Origin: JARRQJ01 sp963761035
GTDB taxonomy: Bacteria; Pseudomonadota; Gammaproteobacteria; DRLM01
Assembly: GCA_963761035.1 (NCBI GenBank)
Contig: CAVXFH010000002.1
Span: 2,232,001 to 2,296,000 of the forward strand
Length of the DNA stretch: 64,000 nucleotides
Reading direction: 5' to 3'
Shown: positions 35,529 through 44,500 of the stretch, one piece after another
How the letters are laid out: the number at the start of each line of letters is the position of its first letter
How positions within the stretch are numbered: position 1 is the first letter of the stretch
Made by a program: the position numbers and the translations under genes
The notes under the pieces: model-generated
Told to the model about the DNA's origin: nothing
The model's database searches: none
The model's input: the letters and a program-made list of their open reading frames with translations, nothing else

Positions 35529-36728
35529 GTGTTCAGAGCGGACTTTCTTATCATCGGCGGCGGAATAATGGGCATCAGCGTCGCGCGTAAGTTAAAAGAG
35601 CGATATGCCGATACCAAAGTGGTTCTGATAGAAAAAGAACCGGACTGCGGCCTGCATGCCAGCGGCCGTAATAGCGGCGTCCTCCATGCCGGCTTTTATT
35701 ACTCACCCGATGGTCTCAAGGCCAGGTATACCCAACAGGGCAATAGGGCGTTGACCGAGTATTGTCTGGCAAGGGCTCTCAGGGTTAATACTTGTGGAAA
35801 GCTCGTTGTCGCCCGCAACGAAAATGAACACGCCCAGCTGGATGAATTGCTGAGGAGGGGAAAAGTGAATGGTGTCCCGCTGGAATCGATTTCAGAGGCG
35901 GAGGCCAGGTTGATTGAACCCAGAGTTAAGACGCATGGCCGGGCGATTTTCTCTCCCACCACTTCTTCCGTCAATCCGATTGAGGTGCTGCAGGCCATGA
36001 AAGACGATGCAATGAAGGAAGGTATAGAGGTGCGCACCGGGGTGTCCTACATCGGCGGCGATAAGAACACCGTTAAAACTTCGTCGGGCAATTATCAGGC
36101 GGGCTATGTGGTCAATGCCGCCGGATTATATGCAGACAGAATAGCCGGCGATTTCGGGTTTTCAGGGGACCATTGTATTTTGCCTTTTAAGGGGCTCTAC
36201 CTCTATTCTGACGAACCCCCCGGTTCGATAAGAACCAATATATACCCCGTGCCCGATCTGCAGAACCCCTTTCTCGGAGTGCATTACACCCTGGCGGTCG
36301 ACGGCAAAGTGAAAATCGGTCCTACGGCCATTCCGGTATTTTGGCGAGAACAATATGAAGGTATCGGCAATTTTAGGGCTTCGGAGTTTCTTGAGATCGT
36401 TCCCAGGCAGGTGAAACTTTTCGTATCATCCAGTTTTGATTTCAAGAAACTCGCCATCGAAGAAATACGCAAATATTCCCGGGCTAAAATGGTGGAGCTT
36501 GCCTCTCATCTCATTGAGGGTGTGAATATTGCCAATTATAAGAGATGGGCGAGACCGGGTATCAGGGCGCAGTTGCTGAACTTGAAGTCCCAAAAGCTTG
36601 AAATGGATTTCGTTCTGGAAGGTGACGACAGATCAATGCACATTCTCAATGCCGTATCGCCCGCCTTTACCTGCGCCTTGCCTTTTTCGGAGCATGTCTG
36701 CGCCGAGATCGCCAAATCCATACATTGA
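35529..36728 (+). CDS. LhgO-like FAD-dependent oxidoreductase
   Basis: The 399-residue protein has an N-terminal FAD fold (FLIIGGGIMGISVARKL) and the ASGRNSGVLHAGFYY region characteristic of L-2-hydroxyglutarate oxidases. GTG 35529 is chosen as start: it lies 4 nt after rfbF, and the upstream in-frame extension overlaps rfbF and is unconserved. Within a sugar cluster, it may oxidise a sugar or a 2-hydroxy acid side chain rather than hydroxyglutarate; this is inference from position. Confidence 0.82.
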   Translation: MFRADFLIIGGGIMGISVARKLKERYADTKVVLIEKEPDCGLHASGRNSGVLHAGFYYSPDGLKARYTQQGNRALTEYCLARALRVNTCGKLVVARNENEHAQLDELLRRGKVNGVPLESISEAEARLIEPRVKTHGRAIFSPTTSSVNPIEVLQAMKDDAMKEGIEVRTGVSYIGGDKNTVKTSSGNYQAGYVVNAAGLYADRIAGDFGFSGDHCILPFKGLYLYSDEPPGSIRTNIYPVPDLQNPFLGVHYTLAVDGKVKIGPTAIPVFWREQYEGIGNFRASEFLEIVPRQVKLFVSSSFDFKKLAIEEIRKYSRAKMVELASHLIEGVNIANYKRWARPGIRAQLLNLKSQKLEMDFVLEGDDRSMHILNAVSPAFTCALPFSEHVCAEIAKSIH

Positions 36729-36748
36729 ATCAATCGAGCGGATAAGAG

Positions 36749-37798
36749 ATGAATATACTAATCACCGGAAATATGGGGTATGTCGGACCGGCCGTCTTGG
36801 CGCAGTTGAGACAGTCATATCCGGATGCTAAGTTGACGGGCGTTGATATCGGCTATTTCGCCCATTGTCTGACAGCGCCGCCGGTGCTCCCGGAATGCCG
36901 GCTAAACACCCAGCTTTTCATGGATGTTCGCGATATTACCGCGGAGATGCTGGAGGGAGTTGACGCCATAGTACATCTGGCGGCGATTTCCAATGACCCG
37001 ATGGGTAACTTGTTTGAAGACGTTACTATAAAGATAAATCTGGACGCGACCGTAGACCTGGCGCATAAAGCGAAGGCGGTTGGGGTAAAGAGCTTCATTT
37101 TTGCATCGAGTTGCAGCGTATACGGTTTTGCCGAAGGCGGGCCGCGCAGCGAAACCTCCCAGTTAAACCCCCTGACGGCCTATGCGCGGTCTAAGGTGCT
37201 TTCTGAACAGGCCATGGAGAAGATCGCAGACGACGATTTTGCGGTGACCTGCCTGCGTTTTGCCACGGCTTGCGGGATGAGTGACAGGCTGCGTCTCGAT
37301 TTGGTATTGAACGATTTTGTGGCAAGCGCGTTAACAGCGAACAAAGTTTCGATCCTGAGCGACGGTACGCCCTGGAGGCCGTTAATCAATGTCCAAGACA
37401 TGGCGCTTGCTATCGATTGGGCGGTTCAGAGAAATCCCGCCATCGGCGGCGCATTCCTGGTCTTGAATGCCGGCAGCAATGATTGGAATTACCAGGTCAG
37501 GGAATTGGCGGAAGCGGTTGTTGAACTCATCCCCGGCGTGGAGATTTCCATCAACAAGAATGCGATGCCTGATAAGCGGTCTTACCAAGTGAGTTTCGAC
37601 AAATTCAAGGAGCTGGCCCCGGATCATCAACCGCGGGTCGATCTGTATGCGACGGTTTCCGGGCTGAGGGACGGGCTGCGCGCCATGAATTTCGATGATG
37701 GAAATTTCCGAAATTCTCACTATATGCGCTTGAAGGTTTTGACTGATTTCCGGCAGAAAGGCATGCTGGATGATCGGCTGAGGTGGAGTAGTCTTTAA
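36749..37798 (+). CDS. NAD-dependent nucleotide-sugar epimerase/dehydratase
   Basis: This is an extended SDR protein of 349 residues with the NAD motif ITGNMGYVGPAV, active-site Ser in ASSCSVYGFAEGG and the Tyr/Lys pair in YARSKVLSEQ. It resembles the epimerase/dehydratases placed beside TylC3-type C-methyltransferases in deoxysugar clusters. The exact substrate cannot be read from the sequence; a CDP-sugar is likely given rfbF. It lies 20 nt after the LhgO-like gene and directly before the methyltransferase. Confidence 0.88.
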   Translation: MNILITGNMGYVGPAVLAQLRQSYPDAKLTGVDIGYFAHCLTAPPVLPECRLNTQLFMDVRDITAEMLEGVDAIVHLAAISNDPMGNLFEDVTIKINLDATVDLAHKAKAVGVKSFIFASSCSVYGFAEGGPRSETSQLNPLTAYARSKVLSEQAMEKIADDDFAVTCLRFATACGMSDRLRLDLVLNDFVASALTANKVSILSDGTPWRPLINVQDMALAIDWAVQRNPAIGGAFLVLNAGSNDWNYQVRELAEAVVELIPGVEISINKNAMPDKRSYQVSFDKFKELAPDHQPRVDLYATVSGLRDGLRAMNFDDGNFRNSHYMRLKVLTDFRQKGMLDDRLRWSSL

Positions 37799-37816
37799 AT
37801 GAAGGAGATTGCGCGG

Positions 37817-39046
37817 ATGAATAGTATGTGCCGGTTCTGCGGCATGTCGTTACGGGATAGCTTTGCTGATCTGGGAATGTCGCCAGTGGCAAACTCATAT
37901 GTAAGGGCTGAAAATCTGCGCCAGATGGAACCATTTTATCCCCTCCATGCTTACGTCTGCGGCAATTGCTTTCTGGTGCAATTGGAAGAATTTCAAAGCC
38001 CGGCGGATATTTTCAGTGACTATGCCTATTTTTCATCTTATTCGGATAGCTGGCTAAAGCATGCGCGAGACTACGCGTTTGCTACGATGAAACGCTTCGA
38101 TATAAATCAATCCAGCCAGGTAATTGAGATTGCCAGCAATGACGGCTATCTATTGCGTAATTTTAGGGAGGCCGGCGTGCCGGTGTTGGGGATCGAGCCC
38201 GCGGCCAATGTGGCGGCGGTGGCGGAAAAGGCGGGCATCCCCACTCGAGTCCGGTTTTTCGGTGTGGAGACCGCCACGGCGCTGACCGGAGAGGGCATCC
38301 ACGCAGATCTGCTCATCGGTAATAACGTGTTGGCCCACGTTCCGGATCTTAATGATTTTGTGGAGGGGATGAAAATCGTCCTCGCTCCGTACGGCGTTAT
38401 CACCATGGAATTTCCGCACCTGATGAGGCTGATAGAGGATAATCAGTTTGATACCATCTACCACGAGCATTTCTCCTATTTTTCCCTGATAACAGTGACT
38501 CAGGTATTTGCCAGACATGGTCTCACCATATTCGATGTCAAGGAATTGCCCACGCATGGCGGGTCGCTGCGTATTTATGCCAGGCACCGCGAGGATGACG
38601 GCAAGGCGATTACGGGTGCGGTAGAGGAACTGATGGCCCGGGAAAGGGAGTTTGGGCTCGCCAGCATGGAAACTTATACGGCGTTCAGCGAGCAGGTCAG
38701 GGAAACGAAGCGCAAATTGCTGGAATTCGTGATTCGGGTTAAACGGGCGGGCAAGACTATCGTCAGTTACGGGGCGCCGGCAAAAGGCAACACGCTCTTA
38801 AACTACTGTGGTATTCGCGGCGATTTTATCGACTATACCGTGGATATCAGTCCGCATAAACAGGGTTTATTCCTTCCGGGGACCCGGATACCCATTTACC
38901 CGCCGGATAAGATTGACGAGACGCAACCCGATTATATTCTTATCCTGCCCTGGAATATAAAGGGAGAGATTATGAAACAGATGGCCAGGATTCGCGGTTG
39001 GGGAGGCGAGTTCATAGTGCCAATTCCGGAGGTTCATGTCTGCTAA
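37817..39046 (+). CDS. Sugar C-methyltransferase (TylC3/TcaB9 type)
   Basis: This SAM-dependent methyltransferase of 409 residues has the family's three-part design. An N-terminal zinc-binding region carries CRFCG and CGNC cysteine pairs, a central Rossmann domain holds IEIASNDGYLL, and the C-terminal domain has YGAPAKGNTLLNYCG. It probably adds a methyl branch at C-3 of a 4-keto nucleotide sugar. ATG 37817 is chosen because AAGGAG lies 10 nt before it; ATG 37799, flush with the preceding stop, is the alternative. The TAA stop overlaps the ATG of a decayed rfbC copy. Confidence 0.9.
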   Translation: MNSMCRFCGMSLRDSFADLGMSPVANSYVRAENLRQMEPFYPLHAYVCGNCFLVQLEEFQSPADIFSDYAYFSSYSDSWLKHARDYAFATMKRFDINQSSQVIEIASNDGYLLRNFREAGVPVLGIEPAANVAAVAEKAGIPTRVRFFGVETATALTGEGIHADLLIGNNVLAHVPDLNDFVEGMKIVLAPYGVITMEFPHLMRLIEDNQFDTIYHEHFSYFSLITVTQVFARHGLTIFDVKELPTHGGSLRIYARHREDDGKAITGAVEELMAREREFGLASMETYTAFSEQVRETKRKLLEFVIRVKRAGKTIVSYGAPAKGNTLLNYCGIRGDFIDYTVDISPHKQGLFLPGTRIPIYPPDKIDETQPDYILILPWNIKGEIMKQMARIRGWGGEFIVPIPEVHVC

Positions 39047-39220
39047 TGATCATCAGGCAGGTCGACCTTAAGGTGGCGTATACTACTGCGCGAGCCGGAA
39101 AGACGGATGATTGGAGATTATTCTTCGCGCGTAACTGATGTTGGCGTGAAGTCGAAGGATACGGGTTGAATCAGCGGATGCGCCCAATGCTATATTATTT
39201 AATAATTGGTCGAAGTGTAG
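39046..39220 (+). pseudogene. Decayed 5' fragment of rfbC
   Basis: From ATG 39046, which overlaps the methyltransferase stop as TAATG, the sequence can be aligned with the first ~57 codons of the intact rfbC at 40112. Shared elements include MI, LK, AY and FFAR at matching positions. A small insertion and deletion and an in-frame TGA break it. Nucleotide similarity continues almost to the SDR start at 39231. It is the left half of a duplicated junction. Confidence 0.75.
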
Positions 39221-39230
39221 CTTGTTCATC

Positions 39231-39956
39231 ATGAAATTTAACAACCATGTTGCGGTTGTTGCGGGCGCCAGTAGCGGTATCGGTAAATCCCTCGCGATTT
39301 CTCTTGCCGCTGAGGGGGCGAGTTTATACCTTATTGGCCGTAACCAAAAAAAATTGGCTGCTGTGATCGACGGAATTAAAGGATCATCGCGGATCATTGC
39401 CTGCCAAGCCGATCTCACTCACTCCGATGATATCAACCGCGTGTGTCATGATGTACAAAAGCAATTCGGTAGGGTTGATATTCTACTTCACAGCATCGGC
39501 GCCATCGCGCTTGGAGCAATGGATTCCGCTTCCTTGCGGGATTTTGACATGCAGTTCGCGGCTAACGTCAGATCACCCTATGAGCTAACAAGTAGATTAT
39601 TGCCGTTGATTGTTTCTTCGCGGGGACAGATTGTCTTTATCAATTCGAGTGCGGGGGTCCAAAATGGGCGCGCAAATATGGGGCAATATGCCGCGTCCAA
39701 GCATGCGCTCAAGGTAATTGCGGACAGTTTGCGCGATGAAATAAATTCGAAAGGAGTTCGTGTTTTAAGTGTCTATCCCGGGCGTACGGCAACGCCCATG
39801 CAAGCGATGATTCATCAGGTTGAAGAAAAGGACTACCGTCCCGAGTCCTTACTGCAACCAGAGGATGTTGCCGCCATGGTGCTTAGTGCGCTGTCGCTAC
39901 CCCGGACTGCTGAAGTGACCGATATCCATATCAGGCCTATGCAGAAGGGTCATTGA
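39231..39956 (+). CDS. Short-chain dehydrogenase/reductase
   Basis: This classical SDR of 241 residues has the cofactor motif GASSGIGKS at the N-terminus, catalytic Ser in INSSAGVQNG and YAASK with Tyr and Lys. Start ATG 39231 is preferred to the upstream TTG. It sits between two halves of a diverged direct repeat made from the methyltransferase end and rfbC start, which suggests it was inserted into the sugar operon. The substrate is not known; a keto-sugar reductase role would fit. Confidence 0.88.
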   Translation: MKFNNHVAVVAGASSGIGKSLAISLAAEGASLYLIGRNQKKLAAVIDGIKGSSRIIACQADLTHSDDINRVCHDVQKQFGRVDILLHSIGAIALGAMDSASLRDFDMQFAANVRSPYELTSRLLPLIVSSRGQIVFINSSAGVQNGRANMGQYAASKHALKVIADSLRDEINSKGVRVLSVYPGRTATPMQAMIHQVEEKDYRPESLLQPEDVAAMVLSALSLPRTAEVTDIHIRPMQKGH

Positions 39957-39965
39957 CGCTACAGA

Positions 39966-40111
39966 AGATAATGATTGACGAATCACGACTCGATCAACCC
40001 AATTTATTGCCATGTCCTATAGCATGAGAAATAGAGAATGAAACGGATGTCCCGGAACCGCGTTTGGAGGGACGAGTTCATGGCGCGAGCTGCGAAGGCC
40101 CATGTCCGCCA
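39966..40111 (+). pseudogene. Decayed 3' fragment of the C-methyltransferase gene
   Basis: The 74 nt before the intact rfbC align without gaps to the 74 nt at the end of the methyltransferase gene (from ATGAAAC at 38972 versus 40038) with 54 identical bases by my count. Weaker similarity extends left to about 39,966. The reading frame is lost. It is the right half of the duplicated methyltransferase-rfbC junction. Confidence 0.75.
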
Positions 40112-40675
40112 ATGATCTTCAAAGAGACTGGCCTTAAGGGCGCATATATTATTGAGCCGGAAAGATTGGAAGATGAGCGGGGATTCTTCGCGCGCACATG
40201 GTGCCGGCGTGAGTTTGAGGCTAAGGGATTCAATCAGGAAGTTGTTCAGTGCAGTATTTCTTTTAATAAGAAGCGGGGAACGCTGCGCGGTTTGCATTAC
40301 CAGATATCGCCCCATGAAGAGGCTAAGGTAGTACGCTGCACCTGCGGAGCGATCTATGATGTCATAGTTGACCTTAGGCCGGATTCTCATACGTATAAAT
40401 CATATATTTCGGTGGAACTCTCGGTTGAAAACCGCTTGGCGCTCTATGTGCCCGAAGGATTTGCGCATGGCTTTCAGACCCTGCAGGACGACACGGAAGT
40501 CTTCTATCAGATGTCTGAGTACTACCATCCCGAGTCGGCCCGGGGACTGAGGTGGGATGATCCCGCGTTAGGAATACCTTGGCCGGTTAATCCAGTGTGG
40601 CTTATCTCCGAACGGGACCAAGGTTGGCCTTCGTTAGATCGACAAAATAAAGGCAACGGATTCCACAAAGGTTGA
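40112..40675 (+). CDS. rfbC: dTDP-4-dehydrorhamnose 3,5-epimerase family protein
   Basis: This cupin-fold epimerase has 187 residues. It contains DERGFFARTWCRREFEAKG and RGLHYQISPHEEAK with the catalytic His, followed by GFAHGFQTLQDDTEVFYQM. In a cluster without rfbA, rfbB and rfbD it may act on a CDP- rather than a dTDP-sugar. The start is ATG 40112, because the region before it is a decayed methyltransferase fragment. It ends 1 nt before wzm. Confidence 0.92.
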   Translation: MIFKETGLKGAYIIEPERLEDERGFFARTWCRREFEAKGFNQEVVQCSISFNKKRGTLRGLHYQISPHEEAKVVRCTCGAIYDVIVDLRPDSHTYKSYISVELSVENRLALYVPEGFAHGFQTLQDDTEVFYQMSEYYHPESARGLRWDDPALGIPWPVNPVWLISERDQGWPSLDRQNKGNGFHKG

Positions 40676-40676
40676 T

Positions 40677-41345
40677 ATGTTAGGACAAGGCAAGGCCGGC
40701 AGGGTAGACGTAGCGGTGACGGTGATAACCCCGCCGAAAGGCTGGCAGCTCATCGACTTCAAAGAACTCAGGGAATACAGAGACCTCTTTTATTTTCTGG
40801 TATGGCGTGACATCAAGGTCATGTATGCCCAGACCGTCCTGGGATTCGGCTGGGCGCTACTGGAGCCGCTGATCCAGATTGTCATATTCACGGTAATATT
40901 CGGCAAAGTCGCCAAGGTACCCACGGACGGGGTGCCGTACCTGTTATTTTCCTCGGCGGCGATCATCCCATGGACCTATATGTCATCGGCCATGGCGCAG
41001 TCCGCCCAGAGCCTGGTGAGCGACCAGAGTATGCTGGGCAAGATCTACTTTCCCAGGCTGCTGTTTCCCATTACGCCCATCTTGACCAAGCTGGTTGGCT
41101 TTCTGATCGCGATGCTGATACTTGTCGTTGTGGCCATCTATTATCGGGTAACGCCCACCTGGAACCTGCTGTACCTGCCGTTATTCGTGTTGATGATGAT
41201 GGCGGTGCCCCTGGCTGGGGGATTCTGGCTATCCTCGCTGTCCGTTCGCTTCCGGGATGTGAAGTATGCGATGCAGTTTGTTATTCGCACGCTCATGTTC
41301 AGCGCGCCGATTGTCTACTCCGCCTCTGCAATACCGGAAACCTAA
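40677..41345 (+). pseudogene. wzm: Truncated polysaccharide ABC transporter permease (Wzm type)
   Basis: The 222-residue frame begins like a complete Wzm permease (FYFLVWRDIKVMYAQTVLG) and keeps about five membrane segments, but stops at SASAIPET. Family members usually continue for 40-50 residues with a conserved loop and a last helix. Another frame reads TYRR and a few further residues at that point, which suggests a frameshift and decay of the 3' end. No ATP-binding partner (wzt) follows. The transporter is therefore probably not functional. Confidence 0.8.
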
Positions 41346-41478
41346 CCTATCGTCGTTTTTCCTTACAGCGGGGAGCAGTTTTTGTTTTCCGAGGCGGGAT
41401 AGGGTCTAAGCCGCCTGTTACTAATACGTTGAATCATAATGTCTAAAGTGCAATCAACCCGGGAGCGGCATCCGCCGG

Positions 41479-41494
41479 TGGCATAATTTCTGCT
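41479..41494 (+). promoter_or_regulatory. Candidate sigma-54 (-24/-12) promoter of the first giant surface protein
   Basis: TGGCATAATTTCTGCT keeps the invariant GG and GC dinucleotides at exactly 10-nt spacing, with TGGCA matching the -24 consensus. It is 88 nt before ATG 41582. Together with PrsR, a sigma-54 activator encoded about 8 kb away, this suggests regulated expression of the surface lipoprotein. Confidence 0.6.
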
Positions 41495-41581
41495 CAAAGA
41501 TTAGGGATATAACGGTTTCCCCTCTAAACCCGCCATTGAAATTTAATGCAGCCATCAATTTGCTTAAGGACTCGAAGGTGT

Positions 41582-44500
41582 ATGTTGGATGAAGGCCGGC
41601 CCCGGCGAAGGCGCGTTGCATACTGGGTAGCGTATGTCGCTGCGCTGCTCTTGACGGCGTGCGGGTCGGGGGGCGGCGGGTCGACCGCCGCGCCGGGCGC
41701 GATATCGGTAGCGGTGAGCGGCCTCGCGTCCAAAGCGCCCATCGCCAATGCCACCGTGACGGTATACCGCCTCGCCGCGGACGGCACGCGCGATCTCCCC
41801 CCGCTGGCTACCGCGACTACCGGCCTAAGCGGCGACTATGCGCTCGTCATGCGCGCCCCGGTGGCTACGCCGGTTGCCGTGGCCTTTACCGGGGGCAGTT
41901 ATGTCGATGAAGCGACAGGCGCCACGCTAAGCCTGGGGGCCGACGACGCCCTGGAGGCCTATGCGCAGGTGCCGGCGAACGGCATTCTGTCCGTCAATGT
42001 GACCCCGCTGACCACGCTCGCGGCGGCCCTGGCGCGCAAGCATGTGCAACAGGATGGCCAGTCGCTGAGCGCCGCGATCATTAATGCCACGGCTGAAATA
42101 TCGACGCTCTTTGATGTAGGCGATATACTCGAAACGACCCCGCCCCCCTTATCCGGTTTGGACACCGCGTCGCAAAACGAGAAGAACTATGCCCTGTTCC
42201 TGGCCGGCTTCTCCCAACTGGCTGAGAACGACGGCACGCAAACCGTGTTTGCGCTGATCAAGGCCATGGCCGCGGACCTTCAGGCCGACGGGATACTGGG
42301 CAATGCGGCGAACGCGCTAACGCCGCAAAACCTCGTGGCGGCGACGGATCAATTTCTCAATAACACTAACTATAGCGCCACCTTGTCAGCGCAGGGCGCG
42401 GGCGCCGTCTCGCAGCCGCGTATCGATATCGCCACCATCGCCGGGAAGATTGCCGCCCATACCAATCATGCGCCCACCGCGGGTAACCTGGTGTTGCCCG
42501 GCTTCCTCGAAGACACGGTCGGCAGCGGCGTGCTGTCCGGCAGTGACCCGGATGCGGGCGATATCCTGTCATTCTCGATCGTGCGCAACGGCGAGAAGGG
42601 AACGGCGGCGATCACCGACGCGAGTACCGGGAGCTTCACCTACACCCCCCAGCCGAATGCGAATGGTCAGGACAGCTTTACCTACCTGGTGAGCGACGGG
42701 GCGAGCGGCGCTTACGGGACCGTGACGGTGACCATCATCGCGGTCAACGATGCGCCGGTCATCACCTCGACGGCGAACACCAGTGCGACCCAGGATACGG
42801 CTTACAGCTACCAGGTTACCGCCAGCGACCCGGATGTCGGTGACAGTCTGACGTATGCGCTGACGACCAGTCCGGCGGGCATGACCATCGGCGCGACCAC
42901 CGGTCTGATCCAGTGGACGCCGACCAACGGCGATGCGATCAGCAATAGCGGAAACCATGCCGTCGTCGTGCAGGTCAGCGATAACGGCGTTCCCGCCAAA
43001 CAGGCCAGCCAGAGCTTTACAATCCATGTGGCCAATATTAATGATCCGCCCTTCGCGGCCAATGCTTCTTTTACGACCAAAGAGGACGTTGCATATAGTG
43101 GAACGCTCTCCGCCTCGGATCCTGACTTAGACCCGTTAACCTACAGTATTGTCAGCCAAGGTTCGAAGGGAACAGTTACGCTCGATTCCCAGACGGGGTC
43201 CTTCAGCTACACGCCGGACCCGGATACCAATGGGTCCGACAGCTTTACTTACAAGGTCAATGATGGAGCGGTGGACTCTACCAACATCGCCACCGTCTCG
43301 GTGACCATCACCCCGGTGACCGATTCTATTATGGTCGTAGTAGCGCACCCGGATGACGAGGCGCTGATGGCGGCCGGGGTGATGAAGCGTGCGCATGATA
43401 ATGGGGACGCCGTGAAGGTTGTGATTATCACCAATGGAGACGCCCAGGGCAAAAATGCGGGTCTGACACGCGAGGCGGAATCCAAGACGGCCGTGGCGGA
43501 CAAGCTGGGGTTGAGCGAGGACGACATCATTTTTCTGGGATACCCGGATTCCGGCTTATTGCCGATCTATAACGACCACCCGAATGCAACGGTTCCGCCC
43601 TACGTGAAGGGATCAACAGGCCAAAGCGCTACCTATGGCAATCAAGGCTTGGGCAGGGAGGATTTTCACAGATACTGGACGGGAGCGGCGGCGGATTACA
43701 ATCAGGCCAACGTCGTGGCCGATCTCAAGGAGCTGCTGAACCGCTATCAGCCCACCCAGATCTACACCCATTCGCCGTTTGATCTGCATTACGATCATCG
43801 CGCGACCTATTACGACTTGCGCGATGCGGCGCAATCCCTGATGAAGGAGCAGGCCACCTTCCATCCGGATGTGTATACCGCGATTATCCATCAACCCTAT
43901 CTTTATCCTTATAAGGACAAATGGGCGCAGGGGACCACCCCCACCTTATCGGTGCTTGACGACAGGGACGATCAATTTTGGCCGCTGCCGGCCTATGGGA
44001 GCGTGGGGACCGCATCCGGCGACCTGACGCTGATGAAGGCCCGGTTTGCCCCGACCCAGGCCCTGACCAAGCCGGCGGATCTGGATCTGACACTACTGGA
44101 CTGGGCAGACCGGCTGAGCCTGCCGGTGCCGGCGGTGATGCAGGATCCCAATGTAGTGAACAACCTCAAATATCAGATGATCGACAGCTATGTCTCGCAG
44201 GAGGCCGTCTGGGGCCTGCCCTTTGCCTTCGGCAAGAGCGACGAGGTCTTCTGGAAGCAGACATGGTCGCGCAATATTGCCCTGCGGGCGACGATCACCG
44301 CCTCCAGCCAGAATACGAAATTCTTCCAGGGGGCGGCAAACGTCGCCGACAGTATTGTGGATGGCTACCGGGACCAAAACAACGATGGGATTTCGGAAGG
44401 CAATAGTCAGGCGGAATGGGTCACAGCGGGCGAGAGAGAGGGCGCCTGGGTACAACTCGACTGGACGCAGCCCTACACGATCAACAAGGTGGTGCTCTAT

